Of a DNA stretch of 64,000 nt, positions 9,458-18,102 are shown piece by piece; the stretch's first letter is position 1, and every line of letters starts with the position of its first letter. The notes under the pieces are model-generated. The model had not been told where the DNA came from. It searched no databases and worked only from the letters and a program-made list of their open reading frames with translations. The position numbers were made by a program, and so were the translations under genes. Source of the stretch: Comamonas testosteroni TK102. Lineage in GTDB: Bacteria; Pseudomonadota; Gammaproteobacteria; Burkholderiales; Burkholderiaceae_C. The stretch spans positions 5,518,001 to 5,582,000 of the forward strand of contig NZ_CP006704.1 in assembly GCF_000739375.1 (NCBI RefSeq), given 5' to 3'.

Positions 9458-11692
9458 CTATGCCTCTCCCATGGCAGGGTCGCTGACCGTGTGCTGACCG
9501 GTTTCCACGCGGCCCGCAAAGCGCCGGTAGTACGCCGGATCGCTGTCGCAGGTCACGGCGAAGTCATACCACTGGCCGCTGGCCTTCAGCTCCCAGTGCC
9601 TCTCGGCACTGGCGGCGGCGCCAACTTCGACCGTCCACGGGCCGTCGCTGCGGTAGGCCATGGGCGTGATGGTGAACACCGCAGCCTGCGCGCCCTTGTT
9701 CATCAGATCCACATAGACATTGCCGTTGGCGATGTCGTAGCAGACCCGCACCTCGGGGGCGGCCTGCACACTGCCCAGGCGATTCAGGTCGCCCTTGAAG
9801 TGGCGATGGAATCCGTTGGGGCCCAGCACCCAGAGGTCGTACTTGCCGAAGTTGTCGCGCACGGCATCCCAGGTATCGGACAGCATCTTGCCCGCTTCGA
9901 CCATGTAGCGGCGAGGCGTGCGGTCCAGCTTGTAACGGTCATAGACATGGAAGACGGCTGCCTGCGTGCCGGTGTTGGCAAACACCAGCTCCACCGGGCC
10001 GTTGCTCTGGCAGCGCGCACTGGCATGCAGCTCGTAGGGCAAGGCCCGCGACGGACGTGTACCGCCGGCCTGCAAAGGCAGCTGCATATCGCGAGGCACG
10101 GGCACGGCGGGCAGCTTTTGCTGATCGGCACGCAGCTTGTCGGCAACATCGCGCGTGGAGCGGCCGGCCAGCACGGGCAGGGTCTCGTTGTTCGGCGTCT
10201 TGAAATTGAAGCTGCTCAGCAGATCGCCGCAAACCGCCCGGCGGAACGAGCTGATGTTGGGCTCCTTCACGCCAAAGCGGGCCTCCAGGAAGCGCAGCAC
10301 CGACGTATGGTCGAACACCTGCGAGTTGACCCAGCCGCCGCGGCTCCAGGGCGAGATCACATACAGCGGAACGCGCGGCCCGGGGCCGTAGACACGGCCA
10401 TCGGGGGCAGGCTGGCTACGGCTGCCGGCCGGTGCGCCATGCGTGAAGTATTCGGCCTGCAGATCGGCCTCCGGCAGCGTGGTCTTGCCTGCATAGCTCT
10501 TGTCGGCGTTCTGCGATGGTGCCAAGGGCGAAGGCATATGGTCGAAGTAGCCATCGTTCTCATCGAAGTTGACAAGCAGCACGGTCTTGCTCCAGACCTC
10601 GGGATTGGCCGTCAGCGCATCCAGCACTTCCTGCAGAAACCAGGCGCCCTGCACCGGGCTGGATGGGCCGGGGTGCTCGCAATAGATGGACGGCGCGTTG
10701 ACCCAGGACACCTGGGGCAGCTTGCCTTCGCGGATATCGCGCTTGAAGGCGTCCAGATACTCCTCGGGCTGATTGCCGGGCAAGGTGTTGGCCACGCCTT
10801 TGTACAGCGGGTTGGCAGCGTCGTCGCTGGCCGCGTCATAGGCATGGTAGGGCAAAGCCTGGCCGGTGTTGGTATACGGTGCATTGGGCGCGCCGCCACT
10901 GGAGACAGGAAAGCCCGAAGCCAGATTGGCGCGACGAAAGCTCTGGAACGCGCCCAGCATGTTGTCGCCCCACTCGTCAGGCATGTTCTGATAGCTGATC
11001 CAGCTCACTCCGGCCTCCTGCAGCCGCTCCGCATAGGTCTTCCATGTATAGCCGGTGGTGGCATCGCTGGTCACGCCATTGATGGCATCCCACTCGTTAT
11101 TCACGAAAGCCACGTTCTGGGGCATGGCCCCGTTGGTGCCCGTCATGTGGAAGGACCGGTTGGCATCGGTGCCGGTGTGCATGGCGCAGTGGTAGGCATC
11201 GCAGATCGTGAAGGCATTGGCCAGCGCGAACTGATAGGGCAGCTCCTGCTCCTTGAAATAGCCCATGGAGGTGTCCGTCTTGGCCACGGGCCAGCGCGAC
11301 ATGCGGCCGTTGTCCCAGGCCTGCTGACTGTCCAGCCAGGAATGGGGGGTGCCGGAAACGCGCTGCGCATTGTTGGCCGTACCGTCCAGGTGATAGGGGG
11401 TGATCACCGTGCCGTTGGCTCGCTCCTGCTGCCAGACCTTGCGGCCATTGGGAACGGGAATGGTCATGCGGTCGCCGAAGCCGCGCACCCCCTTGAGCGT
11501 GCCGAAGTACTGATCGAAGGAGCGGTTTTCCTGCATCAGGATCACCACATGCTGCACGTCCATGACCGTGCCCGTGACATTGTTGGCGGGAATGGCCAGC
11601 GCACGGCGGATGCTGGGAGGAAAGGCGGCCAGTGCGGCAGCTGAAAAGGCAGCGTTCTTGCCAGCCTGCAGAAGATTGCGTCGCGAAATCAT
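9458..11692 (-). CDS. Tat-exported phosphocholine-specific phospholipase C
   Basis: A 744-residue phosphoesterase of the PlcH/PlcN family that cleaves the head group from phospholipids outside the cytoplasm. The start MISRRNLLQAGKNAAFSAAA carries a twin-arginine signal ending near residue 34. Catalytic-domain motifs are QENRSFDQYFGTLKG near residue 55 and NFDENDGYFDHMP near residue 385. Two C-terminal DUF756 modules follow (roughly residues 520-620 and 630-735), as in other members. The start at 11692 is chosen for the Tat signal; the frame extends 47 residues further upstream but that part is Arg/Pro shadow sequence overlapping the lipoprotein gene. Confidence 0.9.
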   Translation of the reverse strand: MISRRNLLQAGKNAAFSAAALAAFPPSIRRALAIPANNVTGTVMDVQHVVILMQENRSFDQYFGTLKGVRGFGDRMTIPVPNGRKVWQQERANGTVITPYHLDGTANNAQRVSGTPHSWLDSQQAWDNGRMSRWPVAKTDTSMGYFKEQELPYQFALANAFTICDAYHCAMHTGTDANRSFHMTGTNGAMPQNVAFVNNEWDAINGVTSDATTGYTWKTYAERLQEAGVSWISYQNMPDEWGDNMLGAFQSFRRANLASGFPVSSGGAPNAPYTNTGQALPYHAYDAASDDAANPLYKGVANTLPGNQPEEYLDAFKRDIREGKLPQVSWVNAPSIYCEHPGPSSPVQGAWFLQEVLDALTANPEVWSKTVLLVNFDENDGYFDHMPSPLAPSQNADKSYAGKTTLPEADLQAEYFTHGAPAGSRSQPAPDGRVYGPGPRVPLYVISPWSRGGWVNSQVFDHTSVLRFLEARFGVKEPNISSFRRAVCGDLLSSFNFKTPNNETLPVLAGRSTRDVADKLRADQQKLPAVPVPRDMQLPLQAGGTRPSRALPYELHASARCQSNGPVELVFANTGTQAAVFHVYDRYKLDRTPRRYMVEAGKMLSDTWDAVRDNFGKYDLWVLGPNGFHRHFKGDLNRLGSVQAAPEVRVCYDIANGNVYVDLMNKGAQAAVFTITPMAYRSDGPWTVEVGAAASAERHWELKASGQWYDFAVTCDSDPAYYRRFAGRVETGQHTVSDPAMGEA

Positions 11693-11717
11693 GTTGAAGC
11701 CTTGTCTGTCACCGTGC

Positions 11718-11900
11718 TCAGGGAGCACAGCGCATCTCCGGCTTGGCCGGCTCGGTGGGGTTCGTGGGGTTCGTGGGGTTCGTGGGATTGGTCGGGTTCG
11801 TGGGAGCAGGCGGGCTGTCATCGCTGCCACCACAGGCGGCCAGCGTGGCGGCCGTCAGGCAGACGAGCGCCAGCGCCTTGATCAAACGCTTGTTTTGCAT
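11718..11900 (-). CDS. Small lipoprotein with Pro-Thr-Asn tandem repeat
   Basis: A 60-residue lipoprotein. The signal peptide MQNKRLIKALALVCLTAATL ends in lipobox LAAC (Cys at residue 22). The mature part is GGSDDSPPAP, then five or so PTN triplets, then EPAKPEMRCAP. The tandem unit at DNA level is 9 bp (CCCACGAAC in the gene sense, about 11756-11806), so the number of copies can change without a frameshift. It sits 25 bp upstream of the phospholipase C gene and is probably co-transcribed. No family is recognised. It may be a surface spacer or a leader for the phospholipase operon. Confidence 0.72.
   Translation of the reverse strand: MQNKRLIKALALVCLTAATLAACGGSDDSPPAPTNPTNPTNPTNPTNPTEPAKPEMRCAP
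11756..11806 (-). repeat. 9-bp tandem repeat encoding Pro-Thr-Asn
   Basis: About five units of a 9-bp sequence (plus strand GTTCGTGGG) run head to tail inside the small lipoprotein gene, with one variant unit near 11787. Since the unit is a multiple of three, copy-number slippage would only lengthen or shorten the proline-rich stalk. Confidence 0.8.
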
Positions 11901-11959
11901 GGAGTCTTTCGCTTGGATGTCGACAGGTTTCGACCGGCAAGAATCTAGGAAAAGCTCAT

Positions 11960-11973
11960 GTCATCCCGATGAC
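11960..11973. promoter_or_regulatory. Palindrome upstream of lipoprotein-phospholipase C operon
   Basis: GTCATC-CC-GATGAC is a 6-2-6 bp inverted repeat about 60 bp upstream of the lipoprotein start. It may be an operator. GTCAT-type half-sites recall Pho boxes, and phospholipase C genes are often phosphate-controlled, but the spacing does not match a standard direct-repeat Pho box. Confidence 0.3.
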
Positions 11974-12051
11974 GTCCGTGTTTCAGTCCGTTTGCTCGCA
12001 TGGCTCCGGCGTTCGAAGCTCGCGAGCCCTCTTCAGCGCGAAGCCCCACGC

Positions 12052-12081
12052 AAAAAGGGCCGACGCACCCACGTCGGCCCT
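12052..12081 (-). terminator. Rho-independent terminator of the metal efflux operon
   Basis: A 10-bp perfect stem (AGGGCCGACG at 12056-12065 with CGTCGGCCCT at 12072-12081) and a 6-nt loop lie 48 bp past the RND pump stop codon. On the minus strand it is followed by TTTTT. This ends the three-gene efflux operon. Confidence 0.8.
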
Positions 12082-12128
12082 CTGCAAGAAACATCGCAAC
12101 GCCAGTCAGAACGCTGGCGCTTGCGCGG

Positions 12129-15100
12129 CTATTGCCGCTTTCCGTATCCCAGCCGATACAGCAACGGCAGCACCAGCAAGGTCAGCACGGTGGACGAGAG
12201 AATGCCGCCGATCACCACCGTGGCAAGCGGGCGCTGCACCTCGGCCCCTGTGCCCGTGGCAATCGCCATGGGCACAAAGCCCAGCGACGCCACCAGGGCC
12301 GTCATCAGTACGGGGCGCAGGCGCGTGAGCGCCCCTTCGGTCACGGCCTGTTCCAGATCCATGCCCTGCTCGCGCAAGCTGCGAATGTAGGAGATCATGA
12401 CCAGGCCGTTGAGCACGGCCACACCGCATAGGGCGATAAAGCCGATGGCCGCCGAAATGGACAGTGGAATGCCGCGCAGCCACAGCGCTGCAATACCGCC
12501 CGTCAAGGCAAACGGAATGCCGGTAAAGACGATGAGACCGTCGCGCACGTTGCCGAACATGGCAAACAGCAGCGTGAACACCAGGGCCAGCGCCACGGGC
12601 ACCACGATCATCAGGCGCTTGCGTGCGGACTCCAGGTTCTCGAAGGTTCCGCCCCAGCGCGTCCAGTAGCCGGCCGGCAGCGCAATGCCTTCGAGCTCCT
12701 GCTGGGCCTGGGCCACGAAGGAGCCGATATCGCGACCGCGCACATTGGCGCTGACCACGATGCGGCGCTTGCCGTCCTCGCGGCTGACCTGGTTGGGCCC
12801 CGGCGCCAGCTCCACCGTCGCCACGGATGACAGGGGCACAAAGCCCAGACGCCCGTCGCCGCCGCGCGGCAGCGCAATCGGCAGGCGGCCTATGCCGTCC
12901 ACATCGCTGCGCATGGCCTCGGGCAGGCGCACCTGGATGGCGAAACGTCTGTCGCCCTCGAATACCGTGCCGGCCTCGCGTCCGCCAAAAGCCGTGCTGA
13001 TGGCGTCTTGCACATCCCCCATGTTCAGGCCGTAGCGTGAGGCTTTCTCGCGATCGATCTGCACCGTGAGCATGGGCAGGCCCGTGGTCTGCTCGACCTT
13101 GACCTCGGAGGCACCGGGGATCTTCTGCAGCATCGCGGCCACGGCCTGCGCAGACTTCTCCAGCTGGGCCATGTCATCGCCGAAGATCTTGACGGCCACA
13201 TCGCTGCGCACGCCAGAGATCAGCTCGTTGAAGCGCAGCTGGATCGGCTGCGAGAACTCGTAGTTGCTGCCCGGAATCCCTTCCACGGCCTCCTGCACGG
13301 CGCTCAGCAGATCGTCGCGCGAGCGCGCCGGATCCGGCCATTGCTCGCGCGGCTTGAGCATGATGTAGCCATCCGAGATATTGGGCGGCATCGGGTCCGA
13401 TGCGATCTCGGCCGTTCCAGTCCGCGCGAACACGCGCTCGATTTCGGGGAACTGCTTCTTGAGCTCGCTCTCGAGCTGCATCTGCATCTGCACCGACTGC
13501 GTAAGGCTGGTGCCCGGTATGCGCAGCGCCTGGATCGCGAAGTCGCCTTCGTTGAGATTGGGCGCGAATTCGCTGCCCATGCGTGTGGCCAGCAGCAGGC
13601 TCAGCGCGACGATGACACCTGCCGCCGTCAGCACCACGGCTGGCGCATGCATGACTTTTTCGAGCACCGGTGCATAGGCACGGCGTGCCCAGCCCATGAG
13701 GCGGTTTTCCTTCTCGGCCACCTTGTCGCCCATGAACAGCGCAATCGCGGCGGGAATGAAGGTGATGGACAGCAGCATGGCACCCAGCAGCGCAATCACC
13801 ACCGTCAGCGCCATCGGGTGGAACATCTTTCCTTCCACGCCGGTGAGCGCAAAAATGGGCAGATAGACCACCATGATGATGAGCTGGCCGAACAGCAGCG
13901 GGCGCCGGGCCTCGCGGGCTGCCGCAAATACCTCCTCGAAGCGTTCGCTGCGGCTCAGCGGCCGGCCTGCTGCCGCCTGTGCATGGGCCAGACGGCGCAC
14001 GCAGTTCTCCACGATCACCACCGCGCCGTCGATGATGATGCCGAAGTCCAGCGCCCCCAGACTCATCAGATTGGCGCTGACGCGCATCTGCACCATGCCC
14101 GTGAAGGTGAACAGCATGGAAAGCGGAATGATGAGCGCCGTGATCAGTGCGGCGCGCAGATTGCCCAGGAACAGGAACAGGATCGCCACCACCAGCGCCG
14201 CTCCTTCGATCAGGTTCCTCTTGACCGTGGCAATCGCCTTGTCCACCAGATTCGTGCGGTCGTAGACCGTCACGGCCTTCACGCCGGGCGGCAGGCTTTT
14301 GTTGATCACCTGCATGCGCTCGTGAACGGCCTGGGCCACGGCACGGCTGTTCTCGCCAATCAGCATGAACACCGTACCCAGCACCACTTCGCGGCCGTTG
14401 TCCGTGGCTGCACCGGTGCGCAGCTCGCGGCCCAGGCCCACGTCGGCCAGATCGCGCACGCGGATGGGCTGGCCTTGCGCCGAGCCCACGATGACTTCGC
14501 GAATATCGGCAATGCCGCCCACCTGTCCCGGTGCGCGGATCAGATACTGCTCGCCCTGGCGCTCGATATAGCCGGCGCCCACATTGGCGTTGTTGCGCTC
14601 CAGCGCTGCAACGATATCGGCCAGCGTGAAACCATAGGCCGCGAGCTTCTGAGGCTGGGGTGCCACCAGGTATTCCTTGGCAAAGCCGCCAATGGAGTTG
14701 ATCTCGGTCACGCCCGCAACATTGCGCAGCTGGGGCTTGATGACCCAGTCCTGGATCTCGCGCAAATCCATGGGCGTATAGGGCGATCCGTCGGGCTTGG
14801 TGGCACCGTCATCGGCCTCCACGGTCCACAGGTAGATCTCGCCCAGTCCCGTGGAAATAGGCCCCAGCGCGGGAGCCACACCCGCCGGCAGCGCATCGCG
14901 TGCCTGCTGCATGCGCTCGTTCACCAACTGGCGCGCGAAGTAGATGTCCGTGCCGTCCTTGAACACCACGGTCACCTGGGACAGGCCGTAGCGCGAGAGC
15001 GAGCGCGTCTGGTCCAGCCCCGGCAGGCCGGCCATCAGAGTCTCGATGGGGAAGGTGACGCGCTGCTCGGTCTCCAGCGGTGAATAGCCGGGCGCCGAGG

Positions 15101-15251
15101 TATTGATCTGCACCTGCACATTGGTGATGTCGGGCACGGCATCGATGGGCAGGCGCTGGTAGTTGTAGATACCCAGGCCCACCAGGGCAAGCGTGGCCAG
15201 CATGACCAGCCAGCGCTGGGCAATGGCAAAGCGGATGATGCGCTCAAACAT
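12129..15251 (-). CDS. czcA: Heavy-metal efflux RND transporter, CzcA/CusA family
   Basis: A 1040-residue inner-membrane proton/metal antiporter that, as a trimer, exports metal ions through the tripartite complex. The N-terminal transmembrane helix starts at MFERIIRFAIAQRWLVMLAT. Membrane segment IV has LDFGIIIDGAVVIVENCVRR near residue 400; this DFG...D...EN pattern belongs to divalent-cation pumps (CzcA, CnrA type) rather than the Cu/Ag pump CusA. Large periplasmic loops flank it and the last helices are near residues 860-1030. GGAG precedes the ATG. The gene is last in the C-B-A operon, 133 bp after the adaptor gene. The exact metal is not certain. Confidence 0.9.
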   Translation of the reverse strand: MFERIIRFAIAQRWLVMLATLALVGLGIYNYQRLPIDAVPDITNVQVQINTSAPGYSPLETEQRVTFPIETLMAGLPGLDQTRSLSRYGLSQVTVVFKDGTDIYFARQLVNERMQQARDALPAGVAPALGPISTGLGEIYLWTVEADDGATKPDGSPYTPMDLREIQDWVIKPQLRNVAGVTEINSIGGFAKEYLVAPQPQKLAAYGFTLADIVAALERNNANVGAGYIERQGEQYLIRAPGQVGGIADIREVIVGSAQGQPIRVRDLADVGLGRELRTGAATDNGREVVLGTVFMLIGENSRAVAQAVHERMQVINKSLPPGVKAVTVYDRTNLVDKAIATVKRNLIEGAALVVAILFLFLGNLRAALITALIIPLSMLFTFTGMVQMRVSANLMSLGALDFGIIIDGAVVIVENCVRRLAHAQAAAGRPLSRSERFEEVFAAAREARRPLLFGQLIIMVVYLPIFALTGVEGKMFHPMALTVVIALLGAMLLSITFIPAAIALFMGDKVAEKENRLMGWARRAYAPVLEKVMHAPAVVLTAAGVIVALSLLLATRMGSEFAPNLNEGDFAIQALRIPGTSLTQSVQMQMQLESELKKQFPEIERVFARTGTAEIASDPMPPNISDGYIMLKPREQWPDPARSRDDLLSAVQEAVEGIPGSNYEFSQPIQLRFNELISGVRSDVAVKIFGDDMAQLEKSAQAVAAMLQKIPGASEVKVEQTTGLPMLTVQIDREKASRYGLNMGDVQDAISTAFGGREAGTVFEGDRRFAIQVRLPEAMRSDVDGIGRLPIALPRGGDGRLGFVPLSSVATVELAPGPNQVSREDGKRRIVVSANVRGRDIGSFVAQAQQELEGIALPAGYWTRWGGTFENLESARKRLMIVVPVALALVFTLLFAMFGNVRDGLIVFTGIPFALTGGIAALWLRGIPLSISAAIGFIALCGVAVLNGLVMISYIRSLREQGMDLEQAVTEGALTRLRPVLMTALVASLGFVPMAIATGTGAEVQRPLATVVIGGILSSTVLTLLVLPLLYRLGYGKRQ

Positions 15252-15305
15252 TCAAACTCCAAATATCTTCATCTGCCCTGTCACACTGGCGCAATCCAAA
15301 CCAGA

Positions 15306-15381
15306 GACACCGAGCAAGAGCCGCCTCGCAGCGGGGCCTCGTCCCCCTTGGGGGAAGGCGCGCCGCGCCTCAGGGGGTGGC
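15306..15381 (-). repeat. Comamonadaceae-type GC-rich intergenic repeat (family 1, copy A)
   Basis: Read on the minus strand it begins CCCCCTGAGGCG, passes CTTCCCCCAAGGGGGACGAG and ends GCGAGGCGGCTCTTGCTCGG. It closely matches 41058-41132 (plus) and, less well, copies at 26905-26990, 39139-39252 and 46141-46214. It fills most of the gap between the adaptor and pump genes of the efflux operon, so it is transcribed within the operon mRNA and can fold through CCCCC/GGGGG pairing. Confidence 0.75.
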
Positions 15382-15384
15382 TAA

Positions 15385-16680
15385 TCAGTGCACATGCTCG
15401 GCCGTAGCCTTGCCCAGCTCGGACTTGAGCACGAAAGCCCCGTCCTTCACATAGCGCTGGCCTGTGCTCAGGCCCTGCAGCACTTCGGTGCTCTGGCCGT
15501 CGGCCTTGCCCAGCTTCACAGCCTGAGCCTTGAAGCCGCCGGCTACCGGCACAAACACCACGGGCTTGTCGCCGTCGATCTTCTGGATGGCCGCATTGGC
15601 CACCGCCACCGCCGCCTGCTGGCCCGCTGCCGTCAGTTCCACATTCACAAACAGGCCCGGGCGCCAGATGCCGTCCGGGTTGTCCAGCGTGATGCGCGCA
15701 GGGGCGGTGCGGGTTTCCTGCCCGATCAACGCGCCCACATAGGCCACGACTCCCGTGGCCCGGGATTCGAAGGCCGTTGCGTGCACGGTGGCCTTTTCGC
15801 CCACGCGCACAAACGGCAGATCGCTGGCCGCGACCTTCATTTCGGCCCAGACCGAGCGCAGATCGGAGATGGTGAACACGGCCGTGCTGTCCTGCACGGC
15901 CTCGCCCACGGCAAGGTGCTTTTCCACCACCACGCCATCGAAGGGCGCGCGCAGCTCGAAGCGGTTCAAAGCCCCGGCAGTGCCCGATCCGGCACCGATC
16001 GCAGCCAGCTTCTGCTGCGCATTGGCGGATGCGATCTCGGCCTCGCGCAATGCCTGCTGAGCCTGCAGATAGTCCTGCTCAGCCGAGATCTTTTCCTGCC
16101 ACAGCTGCTTTTCGCGCTGATAGGTGGTGCGTGCCAGCGCCAGGCGCTTTTGCGCCGCCATCAGCTCGCTGCGCTGCTCGGATACCGCAGGGCTGGTCAA
16201 AGTGGCCAGCAACTGGCCCTTTTTCACCAGCTGTCCCAGATTGGCCGCCACGCTTTCGGCCACGCCCGCCACACGGGGCACCACATGGGCCGTCCGGTCC
16301 TCGTTGAAGCGAATCTCGCCGGGCAGCTGCAGCGTGCCGGCAATCAATGCAGGGCTGGCCTCGGCCAGGCTCACGCCCGCCGCCCGGGCCCGCTCGGCAT
16401 CGAGCTTGAGCAGGCCTTCTTCCTCATCGGCATGGTCGGCCTCGGCAGCGGCTTTGCCCTTGCCCGGGCTCTGCTCGGCATGCCCGGCTTCGCTGCCATG
16501 GTCATGCTCTTTTTCTTCATGGGAATGGCCTTTTTCTGCAGCGCCATGTTCATGGCCTTGGCCTTCCACGGCCGCTGGCCGGGTGCCGTAGACGATGGCG
16601 GCGGCAGCTGCCGCGCCCAGCGCCAGAATGATGGCAATCGCAATCGCCGTGCGACGGGGCTTTGGGGAGGTGGAATTCAT
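15385..16680 (-). CDS. czcB: Heavy-metal efflux membrane-fusion (adaptor) protein, CzcB/CusB family
   Basis: A 431-residue periplasmic adaptor joining the RND pump to the outer-membrane channel. One N-terminal membrane anchor spans about residues 10-31 (IAIAIILALGAAAAAAIVYG). A His/Glu-rich stretch at about residues 42-90 (HEHGAAEKGHSHEEKEHDHG) is a likely metal-binding segment. A barrel-sandwich/lipoyl half, an alpha-helical hairpin (about residues 185-260) and the second half (FDGVVVEKHLAVGEAVQDST) follow. Its place between the channel and pump genes confirms the role. The His-rich head is typical of divalent metal systems. Confidence 0.9.
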   Translation of the reverse strand: MNSTSPKPRRTAIAIAIILALGAAAAAAIVYGTRPAAVEGQGHEHGAAEKGHSHEEKEHDHGSEAGHAEQSPGKGKAAAEADHADEEEGLLKLDAERARAAGVSLAEASPALIAGTLQLPGEIRFNEDRTAHVVPRVAGVAESVAANLGQLVKKGQLLATLTSPAVSEQRSELMAAQKRLALARTTYQREKQLWQEKISAEQDYLQAQQALREAEIASANAQQKLAAIGAGSGTAGALNRFELRAPFDGVVVEKHLAVGEAVQDSTAVFTISDLRSVWAEMKVAASDLPFVRVGEKATVHATAFESRATGVVAYVGALIGQETRTAPARITLDNPDGIWRPGLFVNVELTAAGQQAAVAVANAAIQKIDGDKPVVFVPVAGGFKAQAVKLGKADGQSTEVLQGLSTGQRYVKDGAFVLKSELGKATAEHVH

Positions 16681-16691
16681 GATGCGTGTTC

Positions 16692-17954
16692 TTACTCAAG
16701 ACCGGGCACATCGCCCAGCTGGCGGGTGATGTCGGCGGCCGCCTGGTGGGTGGCCACCAGTTGCTCCAGATAGAGGCTGCGTGCCTCGGCCAGCGTGCGC
16801 TGGGCATCCAGCACTTCCAGATAGCTGAACTTGCCCAGGGCAAAGCCCTTGGCAGCGACTTCGTAAGCGGATTCGGCGGCCGGCAAGACCTGCTGCGCGA
16901 GCTGCTCGGCCTGGGCCCGGCTGGTCTGCAGCTGCTCGCGCTGCTGCTGCAGCAGCGCATGCATCTGCTGGCGGGTGGCCAGCAGTTCGTCCTCGGCCTT
17001 GTCGGCCAGACGCAACGCCTGCAGCTGATTGCCGCGGTTGCTGTCCAGAATCGGCAGCGGCACCGAGATACCCACCACCAGCTGATTGCGGCCCACTTCC
17101 TGCGCACGCTTCATGCCCAGACTCACGCTGGGATCGGGCAGACGCTTGGCACGCTCGAGCTCTGCGACGGACCTGGCCTGAAAGACGGCCTGCTGCGCAC
17201 GCAGCATCTGCGGCGAATGCTCCAGCCTTTGCAGCATCGGGCCTTCATCGGGCAGTACCGGCAGCTGCGCCAGCTCACCCACCGCGCTGCCAAATGCCGC
17301 AGGCTGCGCTCCCCACAGCGCTGCCAGTTGCTGACGCGCCACACGCAGACCGGAGCGCGCCTGGGCCAGCGCCAGCTCGGCACTGCTCTCGGCCACACGG
17401 GCCTTGGTTTCCTCCAGCGGCGCCACCTTGCCCGCCTGCACGCGCTTGGCCGCGGCATCGCGGGCACTGCTGGCGATCTCCAGCGTCTTCTGATGCAGCT
17501 GCACGCGTTGCTGGCCAGCCAGCACATTGGCAAAAGCCGTGCGCACATCGGCACGCAGGCCAGCCTGGGCGGCCTCCAGCTCGGCCCGGGCCAGCTCGCG
17601 GCCATGTTCGGCCGCCTTCATACGGGCCTCGCGCTTGCCGCCGATTTCTATGGACTGGTTCCACTGCAGCGTCATGGAGCGGGTTTCGCGGCGCATGTCT
17701 TCCTGCGAATAGGCCAGCTCGGGATTGGGTCTGGCACGGCTCTGAATCAATGCCCCTTCGCTGGCCGCCAGGGCCTGGGCCGCCGCCCGCAGACCGGGGT
17801 TGCGCTCCATGGCCAGTGCCAGCGCGGCCTGCAGGCTGATGGGGGCGGCAGCCACTGCCGTGACGGGCGCAGGCTGTTGCGCCCAGCTGCAGGGCACGAA
17901 AAGGCCCAGGCCGCTGCCCAGCAACGCAGCGGCCGCCTTGGTGATGAATGTCAT
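16692..17954 (-). CDS. czcC: Heavy-metal efflux outer-membrane channel, CzcC/CusC family
   Basis: A 420-residue TolC-like outer-membrane factor. A signal peptide at about residues 1-25 (MTFITKAAAALLGSG...SWAQ) precedes two repeated outer-membrane efflux domains, which are Ala/Gln/Arg-rich amphipathic helices (about residues 40-230 and 240-415). GGAG lies just upstream of the ATG. It is the first gene of the efflux operon, 11 bp ahead of the adaptor gene, with a divergent response-regulator gene 148 bp upstream. The shared upstream palindrome at 18048-18069 is the likely control site. Confidence 0.87.
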   Translation of the reverse strand: MTFITKAAAALLGSGLGLFVPCSWAQQPAPVTAVAAAPISLQAALALAMERNPGLRAAAQALAASEGALIQSRARPNPELAYSQEDMRRETRSMTLQWNQSIEIGGKREARMKAAEHGRELARAELEAAQAGLRADVRTAFANVLAGQQRVQLHQKTLEIASSARDAAAKRVQAGKVAPLEETKARVAESSAELALAQARSGLRVARQQLAALWGAQPAAFGSAVGELAQLPVLPDEGPMLQRLEHSPQMLRAQQAVFQARSVAELERAKRLPDPSVSLGMKRAQEVGRNQLVVGISVPLPILDSNRGNQLQALRLADKAEDELLATRQQMHALLQQQREQLQTSRAQAEQLAQQVLPAAESAYEVAAKGFALGKFSYLEVLDAQRTLAEARSLYLEQLVATHQAAADITRQLGDVPGLE

Positions 17955-18047
17955 GGTGATGCTCCGCCTGCATGCCAGCCCCTCGGTTGGCAGTCCTGTA
18001 CAGGCGGGGCAAATCTAGCGTGGTGGCCCCCACAGGGTTCTGACCTC

Positions 18048-18069
18048 AAGATGACAAATTTGTCATCTT
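18048..18069. promoter_or_regulatory. 22-bp perfect palindrome, CusR/CopR-type box
   Basis: AAGATGACAAA followed directly by its reverse complement forms a perfect 22-bp palindrome. It differs from the published E. coli CusR/PcoR copper box (AAAATGACAA-N2-TTGTCATTTT) only at the third base of each arm. It lies 33 bp upstream of the response-regulator start and 93 bp upstream of the channel gene start. It is therefore placed to control both divergent units. Confidence 0.85.
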
Positions 18070-18102
18070 CGCCAGCGGCCGACTTGCTCGACAATCTGCG
18101 GC

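Noticed and set aside
9428..11644. 738-codon open frame on the plus strand opposite phospholipase C
   Set aside because: A high-GC antisense shadow: Gly/His/Val/Arg-rich with no domains, while the minus frame has a Tat signal, catalytic motifs and full family length.
11756..11806. Tandem 9-bp repeat as a possible CRISPR or iteron array
   Set aside because: There are no spacers; the units encode Pro-Thr-Asn within a lipoprotein frame.
13341..15083. 580-codon plus-strand frame opposite the RND pump
   Set aside because: An His/Arg/Gln-rich shadow of the well-supported CzcA-type gene; no family features.
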